Below, in pieces: positions 6,716 through 15,441 of a stretch of 38,761 nt of DNA (position 1 is the stretch's first letter; every line of letters starts with the position of its first letter). A program made the translations under genes and the position numbers. The notes under the pieces were generated by a model that did no database searches, was not told the DNA's origin, and was given only the letters and a program-made list of their open reading frames with translations. The DNA is from an uncultured Ruminococcus sp. (GTDB lineage: Bacteria > Bacillota > Clostridia > Oscillospirales > Ruminococcaceae). The DNA is taken from NCBI RefSeq assembly GCF_937915125.1, contig NZ_CALDMP010000028.1:1-38761 (forward strand). The letters run 5' to 3'.

Positions 6716-8386
6716 ATGAAAGAACTCTACACCACCTATATCCAAAAATTCCAAGCCGCAAAAACGCTTGCGGAAAAGTATGCACTTTCCACAGAAAAGT
6801 TGGAGTATGCCATTGCGGAGATCCCTGATTTCAAAGTGACCGTGCCCTTTATCGGCGGCTTCAGCACCGGAAAAAGTTCCCTGCTCAATACGCTGATGGA
6901 ACGGGAACTGCTTTCTACAGAAATCACACCGGAAACAGCTGTCCCCACAGAAGTCTCCTATGGGACAGACAGCGTGACATACTGCACCGAAAATGGTGAA
7001 ACATACGGCAAACCTGAGGAACTGAACACCAAAACATTGTCTGCTGAACATGTGCATCTGGTAAAGCTGACGCTGGAAAATGCATTTCTGAAACAAATCC
7101 CAACCTTGAAACTAGTGGATATGCCCGGCTTTGATTCCGGATGTGAGGTACACAATCGTGCCATTGACGACTATTTACCCAACAGTCTGGCGTACCTTAT
7201 CACTGTCAGTGCCGATGAGGGAACTATCCGGGAAAGCGTTCTTCGCTTTTTAGATGAATTGAAATTGAACGAGAAGCCTGTTTTCATGGTCATTACCAAG
7301 TCAGACAAGATCATGCCGGACGAGCTGGAGGAAACAGTGTCTCATATTCGGCAAACTATGGAGCAAAAAATGGGGCTGCAAAATGTAAAAATTGCGATCA
7401 CAAGTTCTGCTATGGAGGAGGCGGAAGAACTCAAGGAATTGTTGCTGGAACTACAAAGCCAGAGTGACCAGATTTTTCAGCGGTTCTATTCTCAGAGACT
7501 TTGTGTGCAGTTGGATAACATCCGCATCTATCTGAAACAGCAGCTTTCCTTGCGCAGCAGCGATGCAGAACAATTGCAAGCAGATAAGGAACTGCTGGAA
7601 GAACAGATCAAATCGCTGCAAAACAGTGTAGAAGAGGAAAAAAGCCGCTTTGCGGAACAGGCAAACCGCTGTATTTCTGCCGTTCAGAACAGAGTGGGAG
7701 ATGATTTGCGCAAAAGTGCATCTGTGCTGGAAAACTTGTTGATACAGGGCGGCAGTATTCAGGATAAGGTCAATTACACGGTAAGAAATGCCATTACTTC
7801 TGAGATACACAATCAGCTGGAACCAAAGATCCGGCGGTATCTGAACAATATTTCCGATCTGATGCAGGCAGGAAATTTCCAGACCGATACCAGTGCGCCG
7901 CTATTGCAGCCGGGTATGATTGAGGATAATGAGAGAATGCGCAGTTCTCTGCAAAATATTGTGACACCAGTTTCCAGTGGAATTGCTGTAATTGTGGGAA
8001 GTATTTTGGGACCGATTGGCGCAGCTGTAGGATTTATTGTGGGTACATTTATTGGAAATGCCATCAACAAACACGCCCGTAAAAAAGAAGCGGCACAGAA
8101 ACGGGAAGCAGCTGCCCAGCGTGTACGTGAGATCATTCAAGAAGTAACAGCTTCGGTCAGACCGCAGATCGAGTCCTCAATTTTGGAGATGACAGACAAG
8201 GTGAATGCTGAAATTGATGTTGCTATCGCAGAAAAAGTCGAGCTACATCGCAAGGCACTTGCAGATCTGGAAGAAAAGCTGCATCAGACAGAGCAGGAGC
8301 GTCAGGCTATGGAACAGGAGCTTACTGCTGATTTGCAGCAAGTGGAAATGATGTTGAAACAGGAAGGAGTACAGTGTAATGTATGA
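6716..8386 (+). CDS. Dynamin-like GTPase 1, with C-terminal hydrophobic segment
   Basis: A 556-residue bacterial dynamin-like protein. G1 is GGFSTGKS (47-54), the G2 region is TPETAVPTEV (71-80), G3 is DMPG (135-138) and G4 is TKSD (194-197). A long helical stalk follows, with a coiled coil at about 280-320. A glycine-rich hydrophobic segment at about 416-450 is followed at once by a lysine/arginine patch, which is the typical membrane-inserting region of bacterial dynamins. A second coiled coil closes the protein. Dynamins of this type hydrolyse GTP to remodel or fuse membranes. The start follows AAAGGAG, 12 bp after the previous stop. The 3' end overlaps the next dynamin gene by 8 bp, so the two are probably made together and act as a heterotypic pair, as known for other tandem bacterial dynamins. 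Confidence 0.9.
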   Translation: MKELYTTYIQKFQAAKTLAEKYALSTEKLEYAIAEIPDFKVTVPFIGGFSTGKSSLLNTLMERELLSTEITPETAVPTEVSYGTDSVTYCTENGETYGKPEELNTKTLSAEHVHLVKLTLENAFLKQIPTLKLVDMPGFDSGCEVHNRAIDDYLPNSLAYLITVSADEGTIRESVLRFLDELKLNEKPVFMVITKSDKIMPDELEETVSHIRQTMEQKMGLQNVKIAITSSAMEEAEELKELLLELQSQSDQIFQRFYSQRLCVQLDNIRIYLKQQLSLRSSDAEQLQADKELLEEQIKSLQNSVEEEKSRFAEQANRCISAVQNRVGDDLRKSASVLENLLIQGGSIQDKVNYTVRNAITSEIHNQLEPKIRRYLNNISDLMQAGNFQTDTSAPLLQPGMIEDNERMRSSLQNIVTPVSSGIAVIVGSILGPIGAAVGFIVGTFIGNAINKHARKKEAAQKREAAAQRVREIIQEVTASVRPQIESSILEMTDKVNAEIDVAIAEKVELHRKALADLEEKLHQTEQERQAMEQELTADLQQVEMMLKQEGVQCNV

Positions 8387-9899
8387 GGAAACCATAAAAC
8401 AGCAGTTTCAATTGTTGAAACAGATCATTCAGTATGAAGAAACTGCAGATCTACAGGTAGACCTGTCTGAAATCGAAACGTTGATCTTCACAGAACTGCC
8501 GGAAACACTGGAGAAGAACGCACCGCCCAATTTCCCGGAACTGTACTTCGACTTCAAGCAGGAATACGAGCGGTTTAAGGAATTCATTCTGTACGAAAAG
8601 TTGATTGGTAAGAACGTTGTGGCGCTGGGCGGTGGATTTTCCAGCGGAAAGTCCTCTTTTCTGAATTCCCTGTTGGATCAGGAGATCCTGCCTTCGGATA
8701 TTCGCCCGTCTACCTCTGTTCCGGCGTATCTTGTACACGGAAGCGATGTCGAAGTTCATGGTATCAATACATTCCAGTCCCGTGTACAGATGCAGCTGGA
8801 GGATGTCATGCTGCTATCCCATGGCTTCGGAAAGGATGACACGGACGGCACAGAAGTTACTCTGGGACACCTGTTGTCCAGTCTGTTTATTTCCACACCC
8901 ATGCAGCCGTTCGCACATATTGCTCTGCTGGATACGCCGGGGTATTCCAAGGCAGATACGGCAGGCTATTCCGCCAAAACAGATGAAAAGATCGCACGTA
9001 CTCAGCTCAATTCCAGCAACTTCATTCTGTGGTTTGTCCAAGCAGAAGCAGGAACGATCACCGAATCGGACATTGCATTCATCAAGACCCTGAAGCCGGA
9101 GATCCCGAAGCTGATCATTGTCAACAAGGCGGACAAGGTGTTCCCGGATGAACTGGACGAGATCATAGAAAAAATCCGGGATGTGCTGAATCTCAAAGGG
9201 ATCCGCTATTTGGATGTGCTGGCATATTCCAGCGAGGAACCGGACGATTATGACAAGGATAAAATCCTGGCATATCTGCACCAGTGGGACGACAGTGTGA
9301 CAGAAAGTCGGTTTGCGTATAACTTCAAGGTGCTGTTTACCAAGTGTAAGGAGTATTACGACGAACTGCTGGACGAGGAGAAAAAACAGCACAGTCGCTT
9401 GTCGCATATTCTGGCAGATGTGTCCCTGGAAAATGATGATGCACGGGATTATTTGAATTCCATGGACAATGCAGCAAAGCGGCAGATCAGCGATCTGAAG
9501 GAGTTGAAGGAACAGCTGCACCAGTTACAGGATCAGTTCTTTACGGAAATCAAGCGCATTGGTGATGCGGTTTCCATTGAGATGCCGGAGCCATCAGAGA
9601 TCGACCTGCTGTCTGACCGTATTACAGACCCTAAGGCGGTGCTGGACACTTATTGTGCCAAGCATGGTATGGATACGCCAAAACACAAGAATTTGTGCAG
9701 CGACTTCGCTATGCTGTTGACCGAACGCTTTACAGATCTTCAGCCGGTGTTCAATTCCATTTCCGGCACAATGGCGTATCAATCGGAGCTGGCGGAAATG
9801 CTGGAGGATATGACAAAGATAGACCGAAACAAGGTGCATCTGCACGATTGTATGGAACTTCATGCAGATATGATTTATGCAACATTAGGAGGAAATTGA
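8379..9899 (+). CDS. Dynamin-like GTPase 2
   Basis: A 506-residue dynamin-family GTPase with all four G motifs intact: G1 GGGFSSGKS (84-92), G2 region RPSTSVP (109-115), G3 LDTPG (184-188) and G4 NKAD (249-252). An N-terminal helical extension of about 75 residues precedes the GTPase domain and a helical stalk with coiled coil follows (about 320-400). Unlike the preceding protein it has no clear hydrophobic membrane segment, so it may rely on its partner for membrane contact. It overlaps the upstream dynamin by 8 bp, with AAGGAG (8364-8369) inside that gene, and is followed by the next gene after only 1 bp. This implies strict co-translation. Confidence 0.9.
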   Translation: MYEETIKQQFQLLKQIIQYEETADLQVDLSEIETLIFTELPETLEKNAPPNFPELYFDFKQEYERFKEFILYEKLIGKNVVALGGGFSSGKSSFLNSLLDQEILPSDIRPSTSVPAYLVHGSDVEVHGINTFQSRVQMQLEDVMLLSHGFGKDDTDGTEVTLGHLLSSLFISTPMQPFAHIALLDTPGYSKADTAGYSAKTDEKIARTQLNSSNFILWFVQAEAGTITESDIAFIKTLKPEIPKLIIVNKADKVFPDELDEIIEKIRDVLNLKGIRYLDVLAYSSEEPDDYDKDKILAYLHQWDDSVTESRFAYNFKVLFTKCKEYYDELLDEEKKQHSRLSHILADVSLENDDARDYLNSMDNAAKRQISDLKELKEQLHQLQDQFFTEIKRIGDAVSIEMPEPSEIDLLSDRITDPKAVLDTYCAKHGMDTPKHKNLCSDFAMLLTERFTDLQPVFNSISGTMAYQSELAEMLEDMTKIDRNKVHLHDCMELHADMIYATLGGN

Positions 9900-9900
9900 A

Positions 9901-11160
9901 ATGGCAAATGCAATTGATACAAAGGTGAAACAGATCCGGACTTTTTTCAAAAGGAATCAGCCGAAAAGCCATCCCATCCTGGAGCATCCTATTTCCAAGT
10001 GTGAGGAATATGTGCGGGGGCTGTACTTCGATATGCTCTGTGTCATGGCGCAGTATGAAAATGAGGACGTGGAGAACCAGAATCGCTTTATTCAGCGTAT
10101 TATGGCGGGCTGTGAGGAATCCATGCCCATAACGGAGCACATAAAGCGTGCTATGGAGATCAGTGCAGATAAGGTGGAAGAGTTCCTCAAGCAGTGCAAG
10201 GAAAATGACCTGAGCGAGATTTTCTTTGTGGACAGTCTGCTTATTGCCTGTGCAAACGGAGCACCCAATAAGAAACAAGTGGAGTTTTTGGCGGAGATCG
10301 GCGATGTGCTGGGATTTGACAAGGGAAAGATGCAGTATCTGACGGAACTGGCGGTTTCCATTCTGGAGCAGGATTCGGAGAAGTATGAAACGGCAAATGC
10401 TGGGTATGAGGAAGAGAACAAGGGCAAGCTGTTGGAGCAGATGGTCTGCTATACAAAGCAATTTGTCTGTGGGCTATTGATTGATATACCGACGTACCGA
10501 TATTACTACGCCAAGAAGCAGTCTGACACGTCATTATTTGATGTGGGAACAACATTCAAAAATCTGGACAGCATAGTGATTGAAAATCAATTTATGAATC
10601 AACTGATTGTCTTTCAATCTATAAAATCAGTTGTACTGCGGAATTGTACGATTCGAAGCACCACATTATATTTTGTTGCAATTGATAATATTATTATCGA
10701 CAATTGTACATTTGAGTGGAATGGAAAACACGATTTTGTTTATGAGGATGGTAAAAGCGACTATTACTATGCAGATAGAGCAATAGATTTTGAACTCTCT
10801 AACTCCAATATTCTGGTAAAAAACAGTAAATTCAGAGGTTTTTCTGTTTATTCTGCTCATGATTGTTATTATGATGGTAAGGCAACAGGTGCTGTTTTTT
10901 GCGACACTTCCAATAATAAAGGTAATTCTATTTTGATTGAAAATTGTGATTTTAGTGATATACATACATCAGCAGGTTATTATAGAGATTATGGGAGTTA
11001 CAGCATACTTTATTATAGATCTTCTGATTGCTATAAGGTTAGAGTGATAAATTCACATTTTTCTAATTGTCATTCAGATGGTACAGGAACGCAATATCAT
11101 TTATTTTATCATGTAAACGAAGAGAAAGGTAATACTATAATAAATAGTCATAACATATAA
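9901..11160 (+). CDS. TerB-like helical domain fused to right-handed beta-helix
   Basis: A 419-residue protein with two parts. Residues about 29-167 are helical and align by eye with the N-terminal domain of the operon's first protein (5777-6703). From about residue 217 to the end the sequence becomes a ladder of short strands with repeated V-I-x-N-C-x-F turns (VVLRNCTI, IIIDNCTF, ILVKNSKF, ILIENCDF, VRVINSHF). This is the signature of a right-handed parallel beta-helix, a fold usually used to bind polysaccharide or protein surfaces. That half is AT-rich compared with its neighbours. There is no signal peptide, so it seems cytoplasmic, which is unusual for such folds. AGGAGG (9887-9892) precedes the ATG. 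It sits between dynamin 2 and dynamin 3. Confidence 0.7.
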   Translation: MANAIDTKVKQIRTFFKRNQPKSHPILEHPISKCEEYVRGLYFDMLCVMAQYENEDVENQNRFIQRIMAGCEESMPITEHIKRAMEISADKVEEFLKQCKENDLSEIFFVDSLLIACANGAPNKKQVEFLAEIGDVLGFDKGKMQYLTELAVSILEQDSEKYETANAGYEEENKGKLLEQMVCYTKQFVCGLLIDIPTYRYYYAKKQSDTSLFDVGTTFKNLDSIVIENQFMNQLIVFQSIKSVVLRNCTIRSTTLYFVAIDNIIIDNCTFEWNGKHDFVYEDGKSDYYYADRAIDFELSNSNILVKNSKFRGFSVYSAHDCYYDGKATGAVFCDTSNNKGNSILIENCDFSDIHTSAGYYRDYGSYSILYYRSSDCYKVRVINSHFSNCHSDGTGTQYHLFYHVNEEKGNTIINSHNI

Positions 11161-11172
11161 TGAGGTGTAACA

Positions 11173-13275
11173 ATGTTAATTTTTGAAAAAACCGCCGCAG
11201 AACAGGCGAAAATCAACGCATTTCTCACCCGTGCCGACCAGACCTTGTCGCAGCTTGCACCCTATGCAGACTACCTGACGCTCACCGACCTGCGCCGGGT
11301 GCGTGACAGCTTTGTCGCCAAAACAGACGACTTTTACCGCAGCGACCGGAAGCTGAACATCGGCGTCATTGGTCAGGTGAAAGCCGGAAAGTCAACCTTT
11401 CTCAACACCCTGCTGTTTGACGGTGCCGATGTGCTCCCCAGTGCCAGAACGCCGAAAACAGCGACCCTGACCAAAATCGAATACGCCGAAACCAACAGCA
11501 TCTGCGTGGAATATTACAATCCGGAGGAATGGTCACTTCTGGAGGAATATTCCCGCTGTGACATCTCCGACAATGAACATGATGTGGCAAGAGAGATCAT
11601 GAACATGGTTTCCAAAAACGGCATTGACCCCCGGGAATACCTGGAAAGAGGAACGGATGCGGTGCAGTTTGAATCCGTGGATGCCCTCATGGGACAGCTC
11701 AACGAATACGTTGGTGAAAACGGCAGACTGACACCCATGGTCAAAAATGTCACCATCCGCATGAACCGCCCAGAGCTTGCGGAAATCAGCGTGGTGGATA
11801 CGCCAGGTCTGAACGATGCCATTGCATCCCGCACGGACAAAACAAGAGAATTCATTGAGAAATGTGACGTGGTCTTTTTCCTGAGCCGTGCCTCTCAGTT
11901 TATCGATGGCAATGATATGAAGCTGATCACCTCTCAGTTGCCCCAGAAAGGCGTGGAGCATCTGGTGCTGGTTTGCAGTCGATTTGATGATGGTCTGCTG
12001 GATGAGCTGCGCAAGGTGGGTTCACTTCGAGGCACTATGGACAAGGTCAAAGCTGCACTTTGCACACAGTCAGCGGAAATTGTCAAGCGTGCAAAGGCAG
12101 ACGGCGGTGCTGCGGCGAGAGTACTGGAGCAGTGCCACGATCCTATCTTTATTTCCTCTATGTTGTATAATATGGCGCAGAAGCCCATAGACTCCTTTTC
12201 CAGGAATGAAGCATTTGTCTATAAAAAACTGAACAAATTCGGTGATCTCACACCGGAATTGATGCTGGAGATCGGCAACATGGACTGCGTCAAGACATTA
12301 TTCCAGAAAATTGTCTCCGATAAGGATGCGACCTTACAGCAAAAGGCAATACAGTTTTTGCCCAGAGTACATGACGAGTGGAATGCTGCAGTGCGTATGA
12401 TGTCAGAAGAAGCAAAGCGGAAATTGCAGGTGCTGGAAGCTGGTGATAGGGAAAAACTGGGGAAACAGAAAAAAGCGATGGAATCCCAGATTTCTGGCAT
12501 CAAGGCATCATTGGAGACGGTTCTGGGAGATTTAATGATCGCACTGGAACAGACAAAGGCAGACAACCTGCGCAAGCTGCGGGAAAATTGCCGGGAATGC
12601 TCTCGTCTGGAGGAAAAGACCGGAACGGAGTGGCATACCAGCTCTCATATGGTTGGGCAAAAGAGTTTTCTCTGGTTTAAGTGGGGTGGACATCGTGAAA
12701 CTACAAGTTACTCCACAACTTATACTTATCTTGCAACCTCGGATGCACTGGAGAATGTCCGCACATTTGGATATGATGCTTGTTCTGATATCGAAGCCGC
12801 ATTTCAGCGTGCAGTAGATGTTAAGGCAACCAAACGGCGGCTACTCCAGACGATTCTGGACAATTTTGACAGCGGAGACGAAAATTTCGACATCAACCAT
12901 TTCCGGCATATTACCGAAGCAACATTGAATCGTCTGGAATTTCCGGTGCTGAAAATTGATATTGACCCATTTCTCAATGCCATTTCCTCAAAGTTTTCCG
13001 GCGAAGTCCGGGATTCCAGCAGTCGTTCCAATTTACAGAGCCTGCTTGCGGAAACCATGGATCAGCTGTTTGAGGCAGTGACTAGTCAGTTTACTGCTTC
13101 TGTTACAAATTTCAGGGCATCTATTGATAAGATGCAAGGTACATTCCAAGAAGAACTGCTTCGGAATATTCAGGAAGAATTTGATCTCCTGCAAAAGCAG
13201 TTTGAAAACAAAGAACAGGAAATTACAAAGTACCACGAGGCAATTCAGAAATTATCTGATTCTCAGATTTCCTGA
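11173..13275 (+). CDS. Dynamin-like GTPase 3 (large)
   Basis: A 700-residue dynamin-family protein, more distant from the other two. G1 is GQVKAGKST (67-75), the G2 region is RTPKTATLT (92-100) and G3 is DTPG (209-212). G4 appears degenerate: SRFD (269-272) replaces the usual T/NKxD, which may lower guanine specificity. A long helical stalk follows with coiled coils near 420-470 and at the C-terminus. An aromatic patch, FLWFKWGG (about 499-506), between stalk helices could be a membrane-touching paddle; there is no full membrane helix. It starts 12 bp after the beta-helix gene with a GAGGTG site. It is likely to act with the upstream pair. Confidence 0.88.
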   Translation: MLIFEKTAAEQAKINAFLTRADQTLSQLAPYADYLTLTDLRRVRDSFVAKTDDFYRSDRKLNIGVIGQVKAGKSTFLNTLLFDGADVLPSARTPKTATLTKIEYAETNSICVEYYNPEEWSLLEEYSRCDISDNEHDVAREIMNMVSKNGIDPREYLERGTDAVQFESVDALMGQLNEYVGENGRLTPMVKNVTIRMNRPELAEISVVDTPGLNDAIASRTDKTREFIEKCDVVFFLSRASQFIDGNDMKLITSQLPQKGVEHLVLVCSRFDDGLLDELRKVGSLRGTMDKVKAALCTQSAEIVKRAKADGGAAARVLEQCHDPIFISSMLYNMAQKPIDSFSRNEAFVYKKLNKFGDLTPELMLEIGNMDCVKTLFQKIVSDKDATLQQKAIQFLPRVHDEWNAAVRMMSEEAKRKLQVLEAGDREKLGKQKKAMESQISGIKASLETVLGDLMIALEQTKADNLRKLRENCRECSRLEEKTGTEWHTSSHMVGQKSFLWFKWGGHRETTSYSTTYTYLATSDALENVRTFGYDACSDIEAAFQRAVDVKATKRRLLQTILDNFDSGDENFDINHFRHITEATLNRLEFPVLKIDIDPFLNAISSKFSGEVRDSSSRSNLQSLLAETMDQLFEAVTSQFTASVTNFRASIDKMQGTFQEELLRNIQEEFDLLQKQFENKEQEITKYHEAIQKLSDSQIS

Positions 13276-13298
13276 TTCACAGAAAGGAGAAACTTAAA

Positions 13299-13514
13299 AT
13301 GATGGCATCCATCAAATTAGACGGCAACAAAGTCCAGCGCTGCGCCTTCTGTAAACACTGGTATGATGTGACAAACGAACATATCAAGCCCCAGGATACG
13401 AAGCATAGTTATTGGAAATTCGACCCGCATGCGCACTGTATGTGCCTGAAACGAAATCTGAACATGGCAGGCGGGATGCGGTGTGACAAGTTTGAATGTA
13501 AGATAGAATCCTAA
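13299..13514 (+). CDS. Small cysteine-rich, probably zinc-binding protein
   Basis: A 71-residue protein with CAFC (15-18), a CMC pair after a histidine-rich stretch (HAHCMC), and two further cysteines near the C-terminus (CDKFEC). This spacing suggests one or two zinc sites. I do not recognise the family. It follows dynamin 3 by 23 bp with AAAGGAG before the ATG, so it is the probable last gene of the operon, and could be a regulator or scaffold of the system. No clear terminator follows; the next gene has its own promoter. Confidence 0.65.
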   Translation: MMASIKLDGNKVQRCAFCKHWYDVTNEHIKPQDTKHSYWKFDPHAHCMCLKRNLNMAGGMRCDKFECKIES

Positions 13515-13569
13515 GACGGTTTTCAACAATACATATCATAGTTGGTTCAAATTTTTGTTATCTCCTCTC

Positions 13570-13598
13570 TTGACAAACTACGGAATTTAAAGTATAAT
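13570..13598 (+). promoter_or_regulatory. Consensus promoter of the DUF234 ATPase gene
   Basis: TTGACA at 13570-13575, a 17-nt spacer and TATAAT at 13593-13598. It is a full consensus sigma-A promoter, 37 nt before the ATG at 13636. Confidence 0.8.
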
Positions 13599-13635
13599 AA
13601 TCATGATTCAGTAAATATGAGCTGGAGGACTTGGA

Positions 13636-15036
13636 ATGTTTCTTGGAAGAAAGTCAGAATTGAAACTGCTGGAAGATCTTTATGCAAGGGAGAGTTTTCA
13701 GTTTCTGGTGATGTATGGTCGTCGAAGAGTAGGGAAAACATCGCTGCTGCGTGAGTTTTCCAAAAAGCACAAAACGATCCTGTTTTCTGCGCAGGAGAAA
13801 AATGATGCACTGAATCTGGAGGACTTTTCAAGAACTGTGCAAACTCACTTGGAAGGCAGCTTTTTCGGTACCTTTTCCAGTTGGGAAACTGCGTTTCAAT
13901 ATATCGGAGAAAAAGCGTCACAAGAGAAAACTGTTTTGATCATAGACGAATTTCCATTTGTCGCAAGTGAAAATCCTTCTGTGAAAAGCATTTTACAGCA
14001 TACCATTGATCACAGCTGGAACGAGAAAAAAATGTTTCTGATTCTATGCGGCTCCAGCGTCAGCTTCATGGAAAATGAAGTGATGGGCTATAAAAGTCCT
14101 TTATATGGACGTTCCACCAGTCAGTTGGAAGTACAGGCTTTTGACTATTTGGATAGTTCGCTGTTCTTTCCTAATTATTCCAATGTGGATAAGCTGCTTG
14201 CCTATGGCATCCTTGGAGGGATTCCCTGTTATCTAAATACGTTTCATGATACGCTTTCTATTGAACAGAATATCGCGGAGCAGATTCTTCGGACAGGGGC
14301 ATTCTTGAAAGACGAACCGCAGCTCCTGCTGAAAATGGAATTGCGGGAACCTGCTGTATATAACAGCATATTTGAAGTCATCGCAGAGGGTGCCAGCAGA
14401 CTCAATGACATTTCTTTGAAAACCCATGAAGAGAGCCAGAAATGTGCGAAATATATCAGCACGCTTCAAACGATTAAGTTGATCGAAAGAATTACGCCCT
14501 GTGGAGATGACGCATCATCCAAAAAAAGCTTGTACAAAATTGCTGATAACTTCTTTCTGTTCTGGTATCGATTTGTCTTTGCAAACCGCAGTTATTATGA
14601 AATGCTCGGTGATGAAGAAGCGGCAGCAGAGATCATGGAAAATCTACCTTCATATATGGGAGGCATCTTTGAGACAATTTGCTGTCAATATCTGATTCGA
14701 CTGGCGAAACAGCGAAAACTGCCATTTGTTCCACATGACATTGGGAGATGGTGGGGTGCAAATCCCAAAACGAAAAAACAGGATGATATTGATATCCTCG
14801 CTCTGAATCGAAATCGGGAGTCAGCAATTTTCTGTGAGTGTAAATTCAAAAATGCAGCTTTTGATATGAAGGAATATGATGATTTTATGTGTGCCTCTGA
14901 ATTTTTCAAACAGCCCAAGAATCGGTATTATTATCTGTTTAGCAAAGGCGGGTATACAACTGCTGTGCAGGAACGTGCAAAGCGTGAGAATGTGGTTCTT
15001 GTAGAGATTGATGATTTGTTTGAATTAGAAGCATGA
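13636..15036 (+). CDS. AAA ATPase with DUF234-type C-terminal domain
   Basis: A 466-residue ATPase of the family once called archaeal ATPase/DUF234. The N-terminal FLGRKSEL box is followed by Walker A GRRRVGKT (28-35) and Walker B LIIDE (101-105). The C-terminal domain contains DDIDILALN and, a strand later, FCECK (K403). This D...ExK spacing resembles the restriction-like nuclease core. Family members are widespread in islands, and their role is unsettled. The gene is monocistronic with its own promoter. It resembles in plan the DUF4143 ATPase at 2017-3309 but is not a close homolog. AGCTGGAGG-type bases precede the ATG. Confidence 0.85.
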   Translation: MFLGRKSELKLLEDLYARESFQFLVMYGRRRVGKTSLLREFSKKHKTILFSAQEKNDALNLEDFSRTVQTHLEGSFFGTFSSWETAFQYIGEKASQEKTVLIIDEFPFVASENPSVKSILQHTIDHSWNEKKMFLILCGSSVSFMENEVMGYKSPLYGRSTSQLEVQAFDYLDSSLFFPNYSNVDKLLAYGILGGIPCYLNTFHDTLSIEQNIAEQILRTGAFLKDEPQLLLKMELREPAVYNSIFEVIAEGASRLNDISLKTHEESQKCAKYISTLQTIKLIERITPCGDDASSKKSLYKIADNFFLFWYRFVFANRSYYEMLGDEEAAAEIMENLPSYMGGIFETICCQYLIRLAKQRKLPFVPHDIGRWWGANPKTKKQDDIDILALNRNRESAIFCECKFKNAAFDMKEYDDFMCASEFFKQPKNRYYYLFSKGGYTTAVQERAKRENVVLVEIDDLFELEA

Positions 15037-15260
15037 TGTTCTGCTATAGTTGAACCGCAAAAGGAATACGTAAATGTGGCAGGGGAGTTCTGATGATTGA
15101 AACGCAAAAATTCCAATATATTTTTTTCATGGTATACATCTACAGATACATCCACCGGAGTAAAAAACATATTGCAGTTTTTGTATATAGAACTTGAAAA
15201 AGACCGAATTTGCGTACAATTTGACACATTTTGATACTGGATGATATGAGCAATAGAATT

Positions 15261-15305
15261 CTCATAACCCGAAGGTCGTTGGTTCAAATCCAGCTCCCGC
15301 AACCA
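15261..15305 (+). other. tRNA-fMet 3' fragment (attachment-site remnant)
   Basis: The 45 nt from CTCATAACCCGAAGG to the terminal CCA match the 3' part of bacterial initiator tRNA: anticodon CAT, the T-arm GGTTCAAATCC and the acceptor end CTCCCGCAACCA. The required 5' half (a GCGGGAG acceptor strand and D-arm) is missing, so it cannot be a working tRNA. It starts at the anticodon loop, where many tyrosine integrases cross over, which points to the distal end of an element integrated in tRNA-fMet. Confidence 0.85.
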
Positions 15306-15309
15306 TATT

Positions 15310-15348
15310 TGCACTCTAATTTTGATACAAAAATTAGAGTGCATTTTT
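15310..15348 (+). terminator. Terminator following the tRNA fragment
   Basis: A perfect 14-bp stem (15310-15323 with 15330-15343), a 6-nt loop, then TTTTT. It directly follows the CCA of the tRNA fragment, as expected for a tRNA terminator carried along with it. Confidence 0.85.
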
Positions 15349-15441
15349 ATGCCCGAAAGTCCGTAATTGCGGAATAAAGAAACGATAGCTTGACAGCCAC
15401 CAAATTCAGACAGAAAAATTTGTGCAATTTTTTCAATTCCG

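Larger units (their letters stand above)
1..15305. mobile_element. Probable right part of a tRNA-fMet-integrated element
   Basis: This is an inferred extent, not a seen one. The plus-strand tRNA-fMet 3' fragment at 15261-15305 is what remains at the far end of an element integrated at the intact tRNA, which would lie to the left outside the window. The contents fit accessory DNA: relaxase-like ORF, two AAA-type ATPases with nuclease-like tails, small membrane proteins and a dynamin operon. No integrase is visible in this part, so the left end and the integrating enzyme remain unknown. Several unrelated insertions could also be stacked here. Confidence 0.4.

Noticed and set aside
8814..9521. 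Minus-strand 235-residue ORF
   Set aside because: Lies inside the dynamin 2 gene, which has all G motifs; no start signal of its own.
15180..15305. Complete tRNA gene
   Set aside because: The upstream bases give neither the acceptor 5' strand nor a D-arm; only the 3' part from the anticodon is present.
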